DNA from: Planctomycetales bacterium
Lineage (GTDB): Bacteria > Planctomycetota > Planctomycetia > Pirellulales > Pirellulaceae
DNA: 36,244 nucleotides
Assembly (NCBI GenBank): GCA_020427005.1
Contig: JAGQOY010000057.1
Span: forward strand, 1-36,244
Direction: 5' to 3'
Within the stretch, counting starts at the first letter, position 1; every line of letters starts with the position of its first letter. The position numbers and the translations under genes were made by a program. The notes beneath the pieces are model-generated. The model saw only the letters and a list, made by a program, of their open reading frames with translations, was not told the DNA's origin and did no database searches. Shown here piece by piece: positions 24,424-33,314 of the stretch.

Positions 24424-26580
24424 CTAGTCAACTGAACGAAGCGGGCCGATATACTCGCTAGCTACGACAACGTCATCGTACCATACCATGTTTGCGTGCC
24501 CTCTAGTACCACGCGTGATGTAAGTATATAGCCATAAAAAATTCGTCTTCAGTTGGTCGTGTGTACGAAATCGAAAGCCCTCAAATGGGTCTCCATTCTC
24601 TGCAGTAGTGAAATATTCACGATCTCCAAGTGCTTGGTTCCATCGGACTCCTTCTCCTGACTGCCCGGGCAGAAATTTGTCAAAAGTCCATTTGCCTCTT
24701 GGAAAACCCTCCCCGAGATGGCTTACCGTGCGACCATCGATCCAGAGAGCCATTTCGCCATTGGACCGACCCACTTCATTCATCTTGACCATCAGTTCAA
24801 TACAAGTCCACTTACCTTTGGGAACTGCCAAACTTGAGTCATGAATAAATGAATTTCCCCAAGTCTGGCCTCTTGGAGGGCTGCCCCGCATATCACACCA
24901 ATAGGCATAATAGTCCCATTGCCATTTGTTGCCGTAAGGTTCGATGCCGACCCAGAACGCTTTGTCCCCCGCCGTTGGCTCGCCGGCGCGAACCTTCGGC
25001 CAAGGAGTTGCCGGAAAATTGCCTCCTAAACAAGTTCCAAAATGATGAATGGGTTCACAGTCTTCTGCAAATTTAACATACATACGTGCGTATAACTTTT
25101 CGTACCCGTCGCCCAACACGCGGTACAGGTCTCCGCCGGAACCCAATTCAGCTCGCTGTGTCATGAGCAGCGATTGTTTGCCAGAGCTGCCTGCCGGTAC
25201 CTGAGAACTAAACGACATAACCTCCGGGTCACGTACGGTATCCCATTGTTCTCTCAAGTTGTCGATCGATCCATGTTCGAAATTTTCAACCAAGATAACT
25301 CGGGGATCGTCTTCGATGCCCACATCTCCAGGGTAAGCGTTCGCTATTCCAGAATTAGAAGATTGAGCTAAAGTCTGTTTGTCTTGATTAGTAACCACCA
25401 AGGCCGATACGGGAATGACAGCTAGCTCTGCCGAATTGCGATTTGCTCCACGTCCACCGTTGTTTGAAAAGGCCACATAGAGGTTTCCTTCATGTTCAAT
25501 CGCATATGGATATGCCAAAGAAGTCTGAGGATTTGATTCACCCGGACCAGGCCATACAGCATCGCGAATTACGAATACTCTTTCGAATATTCCTGAATCA
25601 GGACGGGTTACCGCGATGGTCAGAGGTGCTCGTCGGTTCTCGTTACCTGCATAAATACTGCCGATGATGTACTTTTGATGAGTTGACAGAGTACCACAAT
25701 AGGGTTTGGATGCGGCCAGTGGCAGATTGCTGGGCTTCAATTGAGACCATGATTTGCCAAAGTCATCGCTTGTGGAGACCAACGCCCAGGGTTGTTTCCA
25801 ACGAGAGACGTTAAGGATTTGATTGCCTTCCACAATTACCGATGATTCTCCCCAGAGCTGGAGTTCTTCGGCCTTGGGTAAAGTATGAAGGTCCCAATGG
25901 AGCCAGTCATCTCCGTGGCTAATGGCGACCGCAGCTGGATTATTTGGTTTACCCAATCCATCGATCACTTGCAGGCCAGCCATTATCCAATTGCCATCCG
26001 CCATAAGCTGAGGCTCTTGCATTGGCCAAAACCCCTTTCCAATGACGATTCCCATGTTCTCCCAATCTTGCGTTTGGTCGCTGAACCGATACGCTCGAGT
26101 GTGGACATTCTCGAGTCGATTGTAGAAGGCACCATGGAAGGCCCAGAGTTTTCCTGCATGCTCCAAAAATACACCGTGACTAATTGCCAGATTCGGTGCA
26201 TCGCCTGCATCGATCAACTGTGGATTTGTCCAAGTCAAACCACCATCGTTGCTAGTCGAATACTTGGCTATTTCGGTAGCCGTATTTTCACGTCCCTCAT
26301 TGCAACCAAAACTTGCGAAAAACTGGTCCATGTGTCGAACGAGTGCTATGCCGTGAAGCCAATCGATATTGTCAGATTCGGGGGAGTGAGATTTGATTAC
26401 CGAAAAATTCGTACCCTTTAAAGGAAGTAACTGAGTCGCAATAGGCACCTCTTCCGTTGTGCTCCAAATGTCGGTTTGTGCTCGGATCGCTGAAGCTGAT
26501 AAGAATACGGCTACAGAAGATAGCGATAGGTTTAGGAGTTTAAAAGCTAGAATTTTGAATTGGTAGTTTTGGTAAGTCAC
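24424..26580 (-). CDS. Secreted sialidase-like propeller fused to a lyase/lectin-like beta-sandwich
   Basis: The 718-residue product has a signal peptide to about residue 34 (A-I-R-A-Q). Residues about 40-395 form a BNR/sialidase-type beta-propeller with Asp boxes S-T-S-N-D-G-G-L-T-W (108-117) and S-T-S-D-D-F-G-K-S-W (269-278) and a degenerate third near 221-229. After a Ser/Gln-rich linker, residues about 428-718 make a beta-sandwich (V-E-N-F-E, then L-Y-A-R-M-Y-V-K-F, then W-Y-D-D-V-V-V-A), like polysaccharide-lyase-14 or concanavalin-type domains. It probably binds or cleaves an extracellular acidic polysaccharide; true sialidase activity is unproven because the catalytic Tyr/Arg set cannot be assigned by eye. 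The start is GTG, overlapping by one base the stop of a doubtful small frame upstream. Confidence 0.82.
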   Translation of the reverse strand: MTYQNYQFKILAFKLLNLSLSSVAVFLSASAIRAQTDIWSTTEEVPIATQLLPLKGTNFSVIKSHSPESDNIDWLHGIALVRHMDQFFASFGCNEGRENTATEIAKYSTSNDGGLTWTNPQLIDAGDAPNLAISHGVFLEHAGKLWAFHGAFYNRLENVHTRAYRFSDQTQDWENMGIVIGKGFWPMQEPQLMADGNWIMAGLQVIDGLGKPNNPAAVAISHGDDWLHWDLHTLPKAEELQLWGESSVIVEGNQILNVSRWKQPWALVSTSDDFGKSWSQLKPSNLPLAASKPYCGTLSTHQKYIIGSIYAGNENRRAPLTIAVTRPDSGIFERVFVIRDAVWPGPGESNPQTSLAYPYAIEHEGNLYVAFSNNGGRGANRNSAELAVIPVSALVVTNQDKQTLAQSSNSGIANAYPGDVGIEDDPRVILVENFEHGSIDNLREQWDTVRDPEVMSFSSQVPAGSSGKQSLLMTQRAELGSGGDLYRVLGDGYEKLYARMYVKFAEDCEPIHHFGTCLGGNFPATPWPKVRAGEPTAGDKAFWVGIEPYGNKWQWDYYAYWCDMRGSPPRGQTWGNSFIHDSSLAVPKGKWTCIELMVKMNEVGRSNGEMALWIDGRTVSHLGEGFPRGKWTFDKFLPGQSGEGVRWNQALGDREYFTTAENGDPFEGFRFRTHDQLKTNFLWLYTYITRGTRGHANMVWYDDVVVASEYIGPLRSVD

Positions 26581-27030
26581 TATTGGTACCTCGTGTCCAA
26601 AAACGCAGTGTGAATCACCAGTTTACCAGCATTTCCAAGGGGATCGCAGAAGAATTCCCGTTTTCGATGTGCCAGCGGAGTTGTTTTATCATTTGTGGGC
26701 GATGAAGTTGTTTTGCGCTCCCCTTGAGTGATCGGCTCCGCTGCAGTCTCTGACGTATCAACTCCTCCCAACAGCAGATGCAACAGACCATCAAAATAAA
26801 ACTGCGTGCGCCCCAGAGCCAGCTTCGCAGTACCCGAAGCAGGCGCAGTGAATTTCAATATCTGCGCCATCTGATGTTCGGAATTGTGATGTGCCAATGG
26901 TATCTATTTGCAATTTTGCCAAGTTCGGTGGAATTTCGCCTGCGTACTCTCTTCCCTCATTGAGAATGCAGCTTTTTAGCCCTTGTACAAGTAAACGCCC
27001 ACTAGACAACGCCCTGCCAACACCATTCAA
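26580..27030 (-). pseudogene. Possible decayed or frameshifted small gene
   Basis: Two overlapping minus-strand frames, 26791-27030 and 26580-26897, each look moderately protein-like, with the second continuing where the first loses sense (T-A-P-A-S-G-T-A-K-L-A-L-G, then F-Y-F-D-G-L-L-H-L-L-L-G-G-V-D). The stop of the second overlaps the GTG of the sialidase-like gene. This could be a gene broken by a frameshift near 26880, or simply non-coding leader sequence. I recognise no family. Confidence 0.2.
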
Positions 27031-27179
27031 CAGCCGAGCAGCATATGCTTTACAATTTGTATTGGGTCAAACAGAAATCTGAATTCCAACGGAATTTATT
27101 GTTCCCGAATTTATGCTGGTATGGACCGTCTTTTAGTCGCAATGCCACACCATTCATTCTTTATAGAAAGGACAAATTG
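26581..27179. other. Divergent control region between sialidase-like gene and sulfatase
   Basis: About 600 bases separate the divergent genes, so both promoters should be here. Beyond the doubtful frames at 26580-27030 I see no gene, terminator or strong repeat. The only firm signal is AAAGGA at 27167-27172, the ribosome binding site of the sulfatase. Confidence 0.4.
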
Positions 27180-28652
27180 ATGGTTCATGCACGCACGGGG
27201 ATTCTTGGGAAACAACTGCTAATTTGCGTTTTGCTCCTAGCTGTTTGGATTGCTCCCGCAACATCAGCTCAAGAACTTCGCCCCAATATCGTGGTCATTC
27301 TGTGCGATGACTTGGGCTACGGAGATCTGGAGTGCTTTGGTCACCCGTTCATAAAGACGCCAAACCTGAACGGACTAGCCCTGGGAGGGATAAGATTGAC
27401 GAATTGTTATTCTGCAGCTCCAGTCTGTTCACCATCTCGCGTTGGCCTGTTAACAGGTCGGAGCCCCAATCGTGCGGGCGTTTATGACTGGATTCCTGCA
27501 GCACAAAGTGCGCAACCGGATGCTCGTGATCAAGTGCATATGCGAACTCACGAAGTGACAATCCCAAAACTCCTGACAGCAGCAGGTTATGCAACGTGCA
27601 TGTCTGGCAAATGGCATTGCAACGCCAAATTCAACTCTCCCGATCAACCCCAACCCTCAGATGCAGGCTTTCAACATTGGTTCGGTACACAAAACAATGC
27701 GTCGCCGTCACATGAGAATCCGCGAAACTACGTGCGCAACGGAACTGAAGTTGGCCCTCTTACAGGCTACAGTTGCCTTTTGGCCGCACATGAGGCCAGC
27801 GAGTGGATCAAAACGCAAGTTGCCAGCCAACCGAGTCAGCCGTTCTTCTTGTATCTAGCCTTTCACGAACCACACGAACCTGTTGCTTCGCCAGCAGAGC
27901 TGGTCAATAAGTACAGACCGGTGGCAGAAAACGATGATCAAGCTCAGTTTTTCGCGAATGTAGAGAACATGGATCAAGCCGTTGGCAATCTGTTGCAAGT
28001 GCTGGAACAAACTGGCGTTCGGGAAAACACGCTAATTGTGTTTACCTCGGATAACGGACCAGAGACATTGAATCGCTATCGCGGTGCTCAGCGTTCCTAT
28101 GGACGCCCCGGTCCATTGCGGGGCATGAAATTATGGACGACAGATGGTGGGTTTCGAGTCGCTGGAATCCTCAATTGGCCCGCAAAAATCAATGCCGATC
28201 AGACCTCGGATCAAGTGGTTTCGTCTCTTGATCTTTTGCCCACGTTTTGCGAACTCGCACAAGCCGAAGTCCCGACTAGTTTGGAACTTGACGGAGTGTC
28301 CATCACACCCATGCTAAACGGGCAGGAAGTTCAGCGTCACAAACCATTGTTATGGTGTTACTACAACGCCTTAAATGAGCAACGAGTCGCCATGCGGTAT
28401 GGACCATGGAAAATGCTTGCCAAATTGGATGCCGGCGGCCTGCCGGCGGCACAAAATGTCTTTTCAGGCAATAGTTCATCTATCCTAAACGCAACGTTAA
28501 GCGAGTTTGAATTATACAATGTGGACCAAGATGTCGGTGAATCGCGAAATATCGTTAACGAGGAAACTGCTGCTGGCACATTGCGTGAAATGATGATTCG
28601 CGAATACGAACAGTTGATCAAAGACTCATACGTGTGGCCAGCTTCGCCTTGA
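27180..28652 (+). CDS. Secreted type I (formylglycine) sulfatase
   Basis: The ATG at 27180 is chosen: AAAGGA lies seven bases upstream and a signal peptide follows (hydrophobic 11-27, cleavage after T-S-A-Q). The upstream in-frame ATG at 27045 would bury the signal. The 490-residue product has metal-binding D43-D44 in L-C-D-D-L-G-Y-G-D-L, the formylglycine motif C83-S-P-S-R, G-K-W-H and F-T-S-D-N-G-P. It removes sulfate from polysaccharides or glycans outside the cytoplasm after C83 is modified. It is a separate subfamily from the sulfatase at 15716-17083. The enolase-family gene starts 75 bases downstream on the same strand, so they likely form an operon, with the sialidase-like gene divergent. 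Confidence 0.94.
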   Translation: MVHARTGILGKQLLICVLLLAVWIAPATSAQELRPNIVVILCDDLGYGDLECFGHPFIKTPNLNGLALGGIRLTNCYSAAPVCSPSRVGLLTGRSPNRAGVYDWIPAAQSAQPDARDQVHMRTHEVTIPKLLTAAGYATCMSGKWHCNAKFNSPDQPQPSDAGFQHWFGTQNNASPSHENPRNYVRNGTEVGPLTGYSCLLAAHEASEWIKTQVASQPSQPFFLYLAFHEPHEPVASPAELVNKYRPVAENDDQAQFFANVENMDQAVGNLLQVLEQTGVRENTLIVFTSDNGPETLNRYRGAQRSYGRPGPLRGMKLWTTDGGFRVAGILNWPAKINADQTSDQVVSSLDLLPTFCELAQAEVPTSLELDGVSITPMLNGQEVQRHKPLLWCYYNALNEQRVAMRYGPWKMLAKLDAGGLPAAQNVFSGNSSSILNATLSEFELYNVDQDVGESRNIVNEETAAGTLREMMIREYEQLIKDSYVWPASP

Positions 28653-28727
28653 ATTACGATACCACTATTCGCGATACGTTAAGCACGATTTGCAAATGCA
28701 ACAATCACTCGAATTAAGAAGATCATC

Positions 28728-30080
28728 ATGCACAGACGCAATTGGTTCGAACAGGCCCTGTTCTCTGCGATGACAGCTGGATTCACACTGAACGAAATGG
28801 CTCAGCCCAAGTTAATTGCGCAGGATGCTCGCAACTCTTCCTTAGATTCGGGGAAGTTACGAATCACCAACATTAAGACCGTTTTGACGCAACCTTCGTC
28901 AAGCCGCTTGATCGTAGTTAAAGTCGAAACTAATGAACCTGAACTTTATGGACTGGGCTGTGCAACTTTTACTCAGCGTGCACGTACAGTTGAGACCGCG
29001 GTCAACGAGTACCTTAAACCGTTTTTGATCGGCAAGGATCCAACACGCATTGAAGATACATGGCAATCCTCTTTTGTCAGTTCGTATTGGCGCAATGGAC
29101 CAGTTTTGAACAACGCCCTTAGCGGTGTTGATATGGCTCTATGGGACATCCTGGGTAAACGCGCTGGTTTGCCCCTGTATGAGTTGCTTGGAGGAAAATG
29201 TAGAGATGCCGTAGATACTTACCGCCATGCCAGTGGCAGCTCTTTTGCTGAGGTCACCGAAAGTGTGAACAAATTCATGTCGGAAGGTTACCGTCACGTG
29301 CGTGTACAAGCCGCAGTACCGGGGCTGGTCACTTATGGCGCCAGGGCTAGTGGTGACGTGCGTAGTGATTTGCCGGAGAACAATCGTCCTGACATTTGGG
29401 AACCAAGACCTTACGTTCAAATGATTCCGCAACTATTTGAACACCTGCGTCAAGAACTAGGAGATCAAGTGGAGTTGTTACATGATGTACATGAACGAAT
29501 TCCGCCAATTCTGGCCATGCAACTTGTCAAGGATTTGGAACCCTTCCATCCATTCTTCGTGGAAGATCCGTTTAGCCCAGAAGACGTCGGTTATTTTCGT
29601 CATTTGCGTGCTCAGACTACTACTCCGATTGCCATGGGGGAGTTGTTCAACAATCCCAATGAGTTCATCGATTTGATCAAGGATCGGCTCATCGATTTTA
29701 TTCGAGTACACTTGTCGCAGATCGGCGGTCTGACACCGGCTAGCAAATTAGCATCCTTCTGCGAGTACTTTGCAGTACGTACTGCCTGGCATGGACCTGG
29801 AGATGTTTCGCCTGTTGGACATGCCGCCAACATTCACCTCGATATTACGACTCCCAATTTCGGAATTCAGGAAGCTCGCGAATTCAGTACGGCGGAGCAA
29901 GACGTTTTTCCGGGCTGTCCGGAATTGAAAAACGGGTACTACTGGCTTAGTGACCGACCGGGCCTGGGAATCGAGCTTGATGAACAGCTGGCAAAACGAT
30001 TCCCAATCACAGACGAACCGCCCTTTAGCCTACAGTGGGGTAACCTGCGAAGGGCAGATGGATCGTCGACTAAACCTTAA
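28728..30080 (+). CDS. Enolase-superfamily sugar-acid dehydratase (RspA/ManD-like), exported
   Basis: The 450-residue product belongs to the mandelate racemase/muconate lactonizing group. Metal ligands are D253 (in L-L-H-D-V-H), E279 (F-V-E-D-P-F) and E305 (A-M-G-E-L-F); H255 and H355 (A-W-H-G-P-G-D-V) match the catalytic histidines of D-mannonate dehydratases. These enzymes dehydrate C6 sugar acids such as mannonate. Unusually, the first 35 residues form an exported-protein leader (M-H-R-R-N-W-F, then a hydrophobic stretch, then A-Q-D-A) that looks Tat-like, while most relatives are cytoplasmic. It lies 75 bases after the sulfatase, consistent with sulfated polysaccharide use. Confidence 0.88.
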   Translation: MHRRNWFEQALFSAMTAGFTLNEMAQPKLIAQDARNSSLDSGKLRITNIKTVLTQPSSSRLIVVKVETNEPELYGLGCATFTQRARTVETAVNEYLKPFLIGKDPTRIEDTWQSSFVSSYWRNGPVLNNALSGVDMALWDILGKRAGLPLYELLGGKCRDAVDTYRHASGSSFAEVTESVNKFMSEGYRHVRVQAAVPGLVTYGARASGDVRSDLPENNRPDIWEPRPYVQMIPQLFEHLRQELGDQVELLHDVHERIPPILAMQLVKDLEPFHPFFVEDPFSPEDVGYFRHLRAQTTTPIAMGELFNNPNEFIDLIKDRLIDFIRVHLSQIGGLTPASKLASFCEYFAVRTAWHGPGDVSPVGHAANIHLDITTPNFGIQEAREFSTAEQDVFPGCPELKNGYYWLSDRPGLGIELDEQLAKRFPITDEPPFSLQWGNLRRADGSSTKP

Positions 30081-30189
30081 ATGAGATCTTTGGGCATGGG
30101 TCATTCTATTATTTTTCTCATTAAAATATTTGTATTCCTGATATAGCCATGCAGATTCAAAACGCCTTTTTTTCGTCTAGCCTGCCAAA

Positions 30190-30206
30190 CTTAATCTTAA
30201 CTTAAG
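30190..30206. promoter_or_regulatory. Tandem TTAA half-sites resembling a PmrA/QseB-type box
   Basis: CTTAAT (30190-30195), five bases, then CTTAAG (30201-30206) matches the known YTTAAK-N5-YTTAAK pattern of PmrA/QseB-class OmpR regulators, with an 11-base helical repeat. It lies about 90 bases before the EF-hand gene start and overlaps possible promoter elements (TTGACT at 30208-30213). The regulator at 33853-34506 is of this subtype. Binding is an inference. Confidence 0.45.
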
Positions 30207-30297
30207 GTTGACTCCCTAAGATTGCTTGCGACGACCGAAGTTAGCGAGAGCCAATTCGGTTCCAAGCGGTCGTTGATCACACTTGGGGAGTAACGGA

Positions 30298-30882
30298 ATG
30301 AAACGAAATTCACTGGTACCTGTTAGCCTGATGCTGATCGGTATTGGACTGTTGGTGGGCACGGCCATGTCTGTCACCTGGGCACAGGAAGGAAGCGGGA
30401 CCGATCCAGATCCAAGGCGATCGCCGATTCTTGACGATCCAGTTCTCGATTCCCTGGCAGGTCCTGGTCGACCGGGACCTCGTCCACGATCAGATCGCCC
30501 AGATGACTACGGCCCGCCACCTCCACGTTCAGGCGGACCACGCGGCATGGATGGGCCCCCACCTCCACCACCGCGACCGCGCTTAGAAGAACTACTGGAT
30601 GCAAATCATGACGATGTTATCGATGCGGATGAAATTGCTGCCGCGGTGGAACGATTGCAATCGTTGGATGAAAACGGCGATGGCCAACTCTCTCATCGCG
30701 AATACTGCGATGCCCCACCACCTCCCCCCATGCACGGCTCGCGCCCTGACATGAGACCCGAAGGTGGGCCACCTCACCAAGGTGGATTTGACGGTCCACC
30801 TCCCCGGCGCAGCAATGACCGACCACGCGGGGATCGACGCGACACAAGTCGGCGACCTCCTCGAGATCGAAACCGCAATTAG
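30298..30882 (+). CDS. Exported proline-rich protein with two EF-hands
   Basis: GGGGAG lies seven bases before the ATG at 30298. The 194-residue product has a signal peptide (M-K-R-N then hydrophobic 7-27, cleavage near T-W-A-Q). Two EF-hand loops are complete at every ligand position: D101/N103/D105/D109/E112 and D124/N126/D128/Q130/S132/E135. They form one pair separated by the helix A-A-A-V-E-R-L-Q. The flanks are low-complexity, rich in Pro, Arg, Gly and Asp (P-P-P-P-R-S-G-G, P-P-P-P-P-P-R-P-R). It should bind Ca2+ outside the cytoplasm. No enzymatic domain is visible, so a Ca2+ sensor, buffer or adhesive role is possible. The tandem TTAA box upstream suggests two-component control. Confidence 0.88.
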   Translation: MKRNSLVPVSLMLIGIGLLVGTAMSVTWAQEGSGTDPDPRRSPILDDPVLDSLAGPGRPGPRPRSDRPDDYGPPPPRSGGPRGMDGPPPPPPRPRLEELLDANHDDVIDADEIAAAVERLQSLDENGDGQLSHREYCDAPPPPPMHGSRPDMRPEGGPPHQGGFDGPPPRRSNDRPRGDRRDTSRRPPRDRNRN

Positions 30883-31177
30883 CAAGCCCTGCTCTCACAG
30901 TAACATCGGGCGGAACTGAGAGAAGCTGTTTTCTCATCTGTTCCATCCAGCAGGCGTGGTTTCCCGTTTATTTCGGAAATCTCGCATGAGGAACGCCATC
31001 TGTCCTGCATGCGAGCAACGGCGACCATACGCATGCTTGCCAACTGAAACGATACCAGCGACGGCATACTCTCATCTTATTTTCTAGTGTGCCGCCCTTA
31101 GCTGAAATTGAAATAGACGCTCTTTTCTTTCAGAGTTCTGTATTCCCTCGTCACTGCTACCTAATAGGAGAGTTTTC

Positions 31178-33292
31178 ATGAAACGCTCAGCATCTCATCT
31201 TCGAGCGCGTCGACTCACGTTGGAGCAATTACAAAGCCGGCAATTGTTGGCCGCCGACCTGCTTCAATTTGCTAGACAGGAACTCACGGACGTCTATTCA
31301 GTAGATGGATCTGGAAATAATTTAGTTCAAGAAGCATGGGGAAGTACTGGTGAGCAGCTTACTAGGCTTTCTAACGCCGACTATGCGGATGGGTTATCTG
31401 CTCCCAGCGGAGATGATAGACCAAGTGCACGAGAGATTAGCAATCTACTGGCAGATCAATCCGGAGTTGACATCATTAGTGATCGCAATCTCTCTGCTTT
31501 CATCTACGCCTGGGGGCAGTTTATTGATCATGACATTGGACTGACACCTGGTTCGCCAGATGAAATCATGTCCATTCCAATTCCCACCGGAGATCCATAC
31601 TTTGATCCCAACGCTACTGGTTCACAAAGTATTTACATGTTTCGCTCTTTGGCAGCCGATGGGACTGGCGAAACCAATCCTCGGCAACAGTTGAACCAAA
31701 TCACTGCCTGGATTGATGGTTCCATGATATATGGATCGGATGCTGAAACGGCAAACGCACTTCGAACGTTTGAAGGTGGCCATCTGAAAATCGATGAAAA
31801 TGGCATGCTCCCGTTGAACAATGAGGAAAATTTTCCCGATGGCACTCTAAGCCTAGCCAATGATGCACATCGCGTAACTGATGGCGAGTTATTTGCGGCC
31901 GGAGACGTACGAGCCAACGAGAATGTTGAGCTGACAAGTCTGCACACGCTGTTCGTCCGCGAGCACAACCGGTGGGCAGATCAATTGTCGAGACTCAATC
32001 CAAATCTCAACGACGAACAGTTGTATCAGAAGGCTCGAACTCTGGTTATCGCTGAAATTCAGTCGATTACATACAACGAATGGTTGCCCGCAATATTGGG
32101 ACGCAATGGAATAGATCGCTATGCCGGCTACGATTCCAGCGTCAATCCACAACTTAGCAACGAGTTTTCAACAGCTGCCTTTCGTTTTGGCCATAGCATG
32201 TTGGGTGACGATGTCGAATTCCTAGACGAAAATGGTCATGAGATTTTGGAAGGCATCCCGCTAAGTGATGCCTTCTTCAACCCAACCGTATTTGATGAGG
32301 CCTCCATAGATTCTATCTTCAAATACTTGGCATCTGACCCCTCCTCGGAAGTCGATCTACTCGTAGTCGATAGCTTGCGAAACTTCCTGTTCGGTCCGCC
32401 TGGGTCAGGAGGCCTGGATCTTGCAAGCATGAATATTCAACGTGGACGCGATCACGGTTTGGCAGATTTTAACTCTGTACGCGAAGCCGTTGGCTTACCA
32501 CGAGTTACGAGCTTTGCAGACATCACCTGCAATCCCGAAGTGCAATCGAAACTTGAGCAATTGTACGGATCGGTTGACGATATTGACCTTTGGGTTGGCT
32601 TACTGGCCGAAGACCACGTCCAAGGAACGAGTGTTGGTGAGACACTACAACGCATCATCGGCGATCAATTCGAACGCCTGCGAAACGGAGATCGATTGTG
32701 GTACCAACAAACGATGAGCGGACGTTTGCGTCAGCAAATGGATCGCACGCGATTGTCTGACATCGTATCAAGAAACACCGGCTTGGAAAATCTGCAGGCC
32801 AATGTTTTTGTGTTCGACTCTTCCATTTCGGGAACTGTCTTTGGCGACAACAATAACAACGACCGTCTTGACCGGCGAGAAACTGGCTTAGCTGGATGGA
32901 CGGTTGAGTTAGTTTCGCAGCCAAGTGGTGAAACAATAGCCACAGCAGTCACGGATCGCGCCGGACGCTATCAATTCGATGTACAAACTGGGCTTCGCAC
33001 CGGTGATTATGTAGTGCGCATCAGTCTTGATCCACGCGGCCGGCAGGTTCAATTGGAATCCCATCCTGTGGCCGTTACTCGCGGAGACCAGCAACTGCGG
33101 GGCATTGATATCGCCGTACCGCGCGAGCGCCCGATGTTGCCGCCGCAATTGCCACCTAGGCAGACTCCTGGAACAAGCAATAGCCCTCGAGATTTTGCTC
33201 TCGATAATGCGCCTGGAAATGATGCCAACCTTTCCCGTGCAGTTGACGTTTTATTTGGATTGAACGATCCAACCCGCCGACGCCAAGGCTAG
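31178..33292 (+). CDS. Secreted animal-type heme peroxidase with SdrD-like B domain
   Basis: AGGAGAG (31166-31172) precedes the ATG by five bases. The 704-residue protein opens with the planctomycete surface-protein motif R-L-T-L-E-Q-L-Q-S-R-Q-L-L-A-A-D (12-27) instead of a classical signal peptide. Residues about 80-540 are an animal heme peroxidase: Q114, D117 and H118 in W-G-Q-F-I-D-H-D, R245 and E248 in G-D-V-R-A-N-E, and proximal H339 in F-R-F-G-H-S. These match myeloperoxidase Q91, D94, H95, R239, E242 and H336, so both covalent heme-ester residues are kept. Residues about 549-645 form an SdrD/Cna-B-like Ig domain (S-G-T-V-F-G-D-N-N). The C-terminus is Pro-rich. It oxidises halides or organics outside the cell using H2O2. 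Confidence 0.93.
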   Translation: MKRSASHLRARRLTLEQLQSRQLLAADLLQFARQELTDVYSVDGSGNNLVQEAWGSTGEQLTRLSNADYADGLSAPSGDDRPSAREISNLLADQSGVDIISDRNLSAFIYAWGQFIDHDIGLTPGSPDEIMSIPIPTGDPYFDPNATGSQSIYMFRSLAADGTGETNPRQQLNQITAWIDGSMIYGSDAETANALRTFEGGHLKIDENGMLPLNNEENFPDGTLSLANDAHRVTDGELFAAGDVRANENVELTSLHTLFVREHNRWADQLSRLNPNLNDEQLYQKARTLVIAEIQSITYNEWLPAILGRNGIDRYAGYDSSVNPQLSNEFSTAAFRFGHSMLGDDVEFLDENGHEILEGIPLSDAFFNPTVFDEASIDSIFKYLASDPSSEVDLLVVDSLRNFLFGPPGSGGLDLASMNIQRGRDHGLADFNSVREAVGLPRVTSFADITCNPEVQSKLEQLYGSVDDIDLWVGLLAEDHVQGTSVGETLQRIIGDQFERLRNGDRLWYQQTMSGRLRQQMDRTRLSDIVSRNTGLENLQANVFVFDSSISGTVFGDNNNNDRLDRRETGLAGWTVELVSQPSGETIATAVTDRAGRYQFDVQTGLRTGDYVVRISLDPRGRQVQLESHPVAVTRGDQQLRGIDIAVPRERPMLPPQLPPRQTPGTSNSPRDFALDNAPGNDANLSRAVDVLFGLNDPTRRRQG

Positions 33293-33314
33293 AAGATTGT
33301 TTGAAAAAATCAAG

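Noticed and set aside
25885..26421. 178-codon plus-strand frame
   Set aside because: It is antisense to the sialidase-like propeller; no family resemblance.
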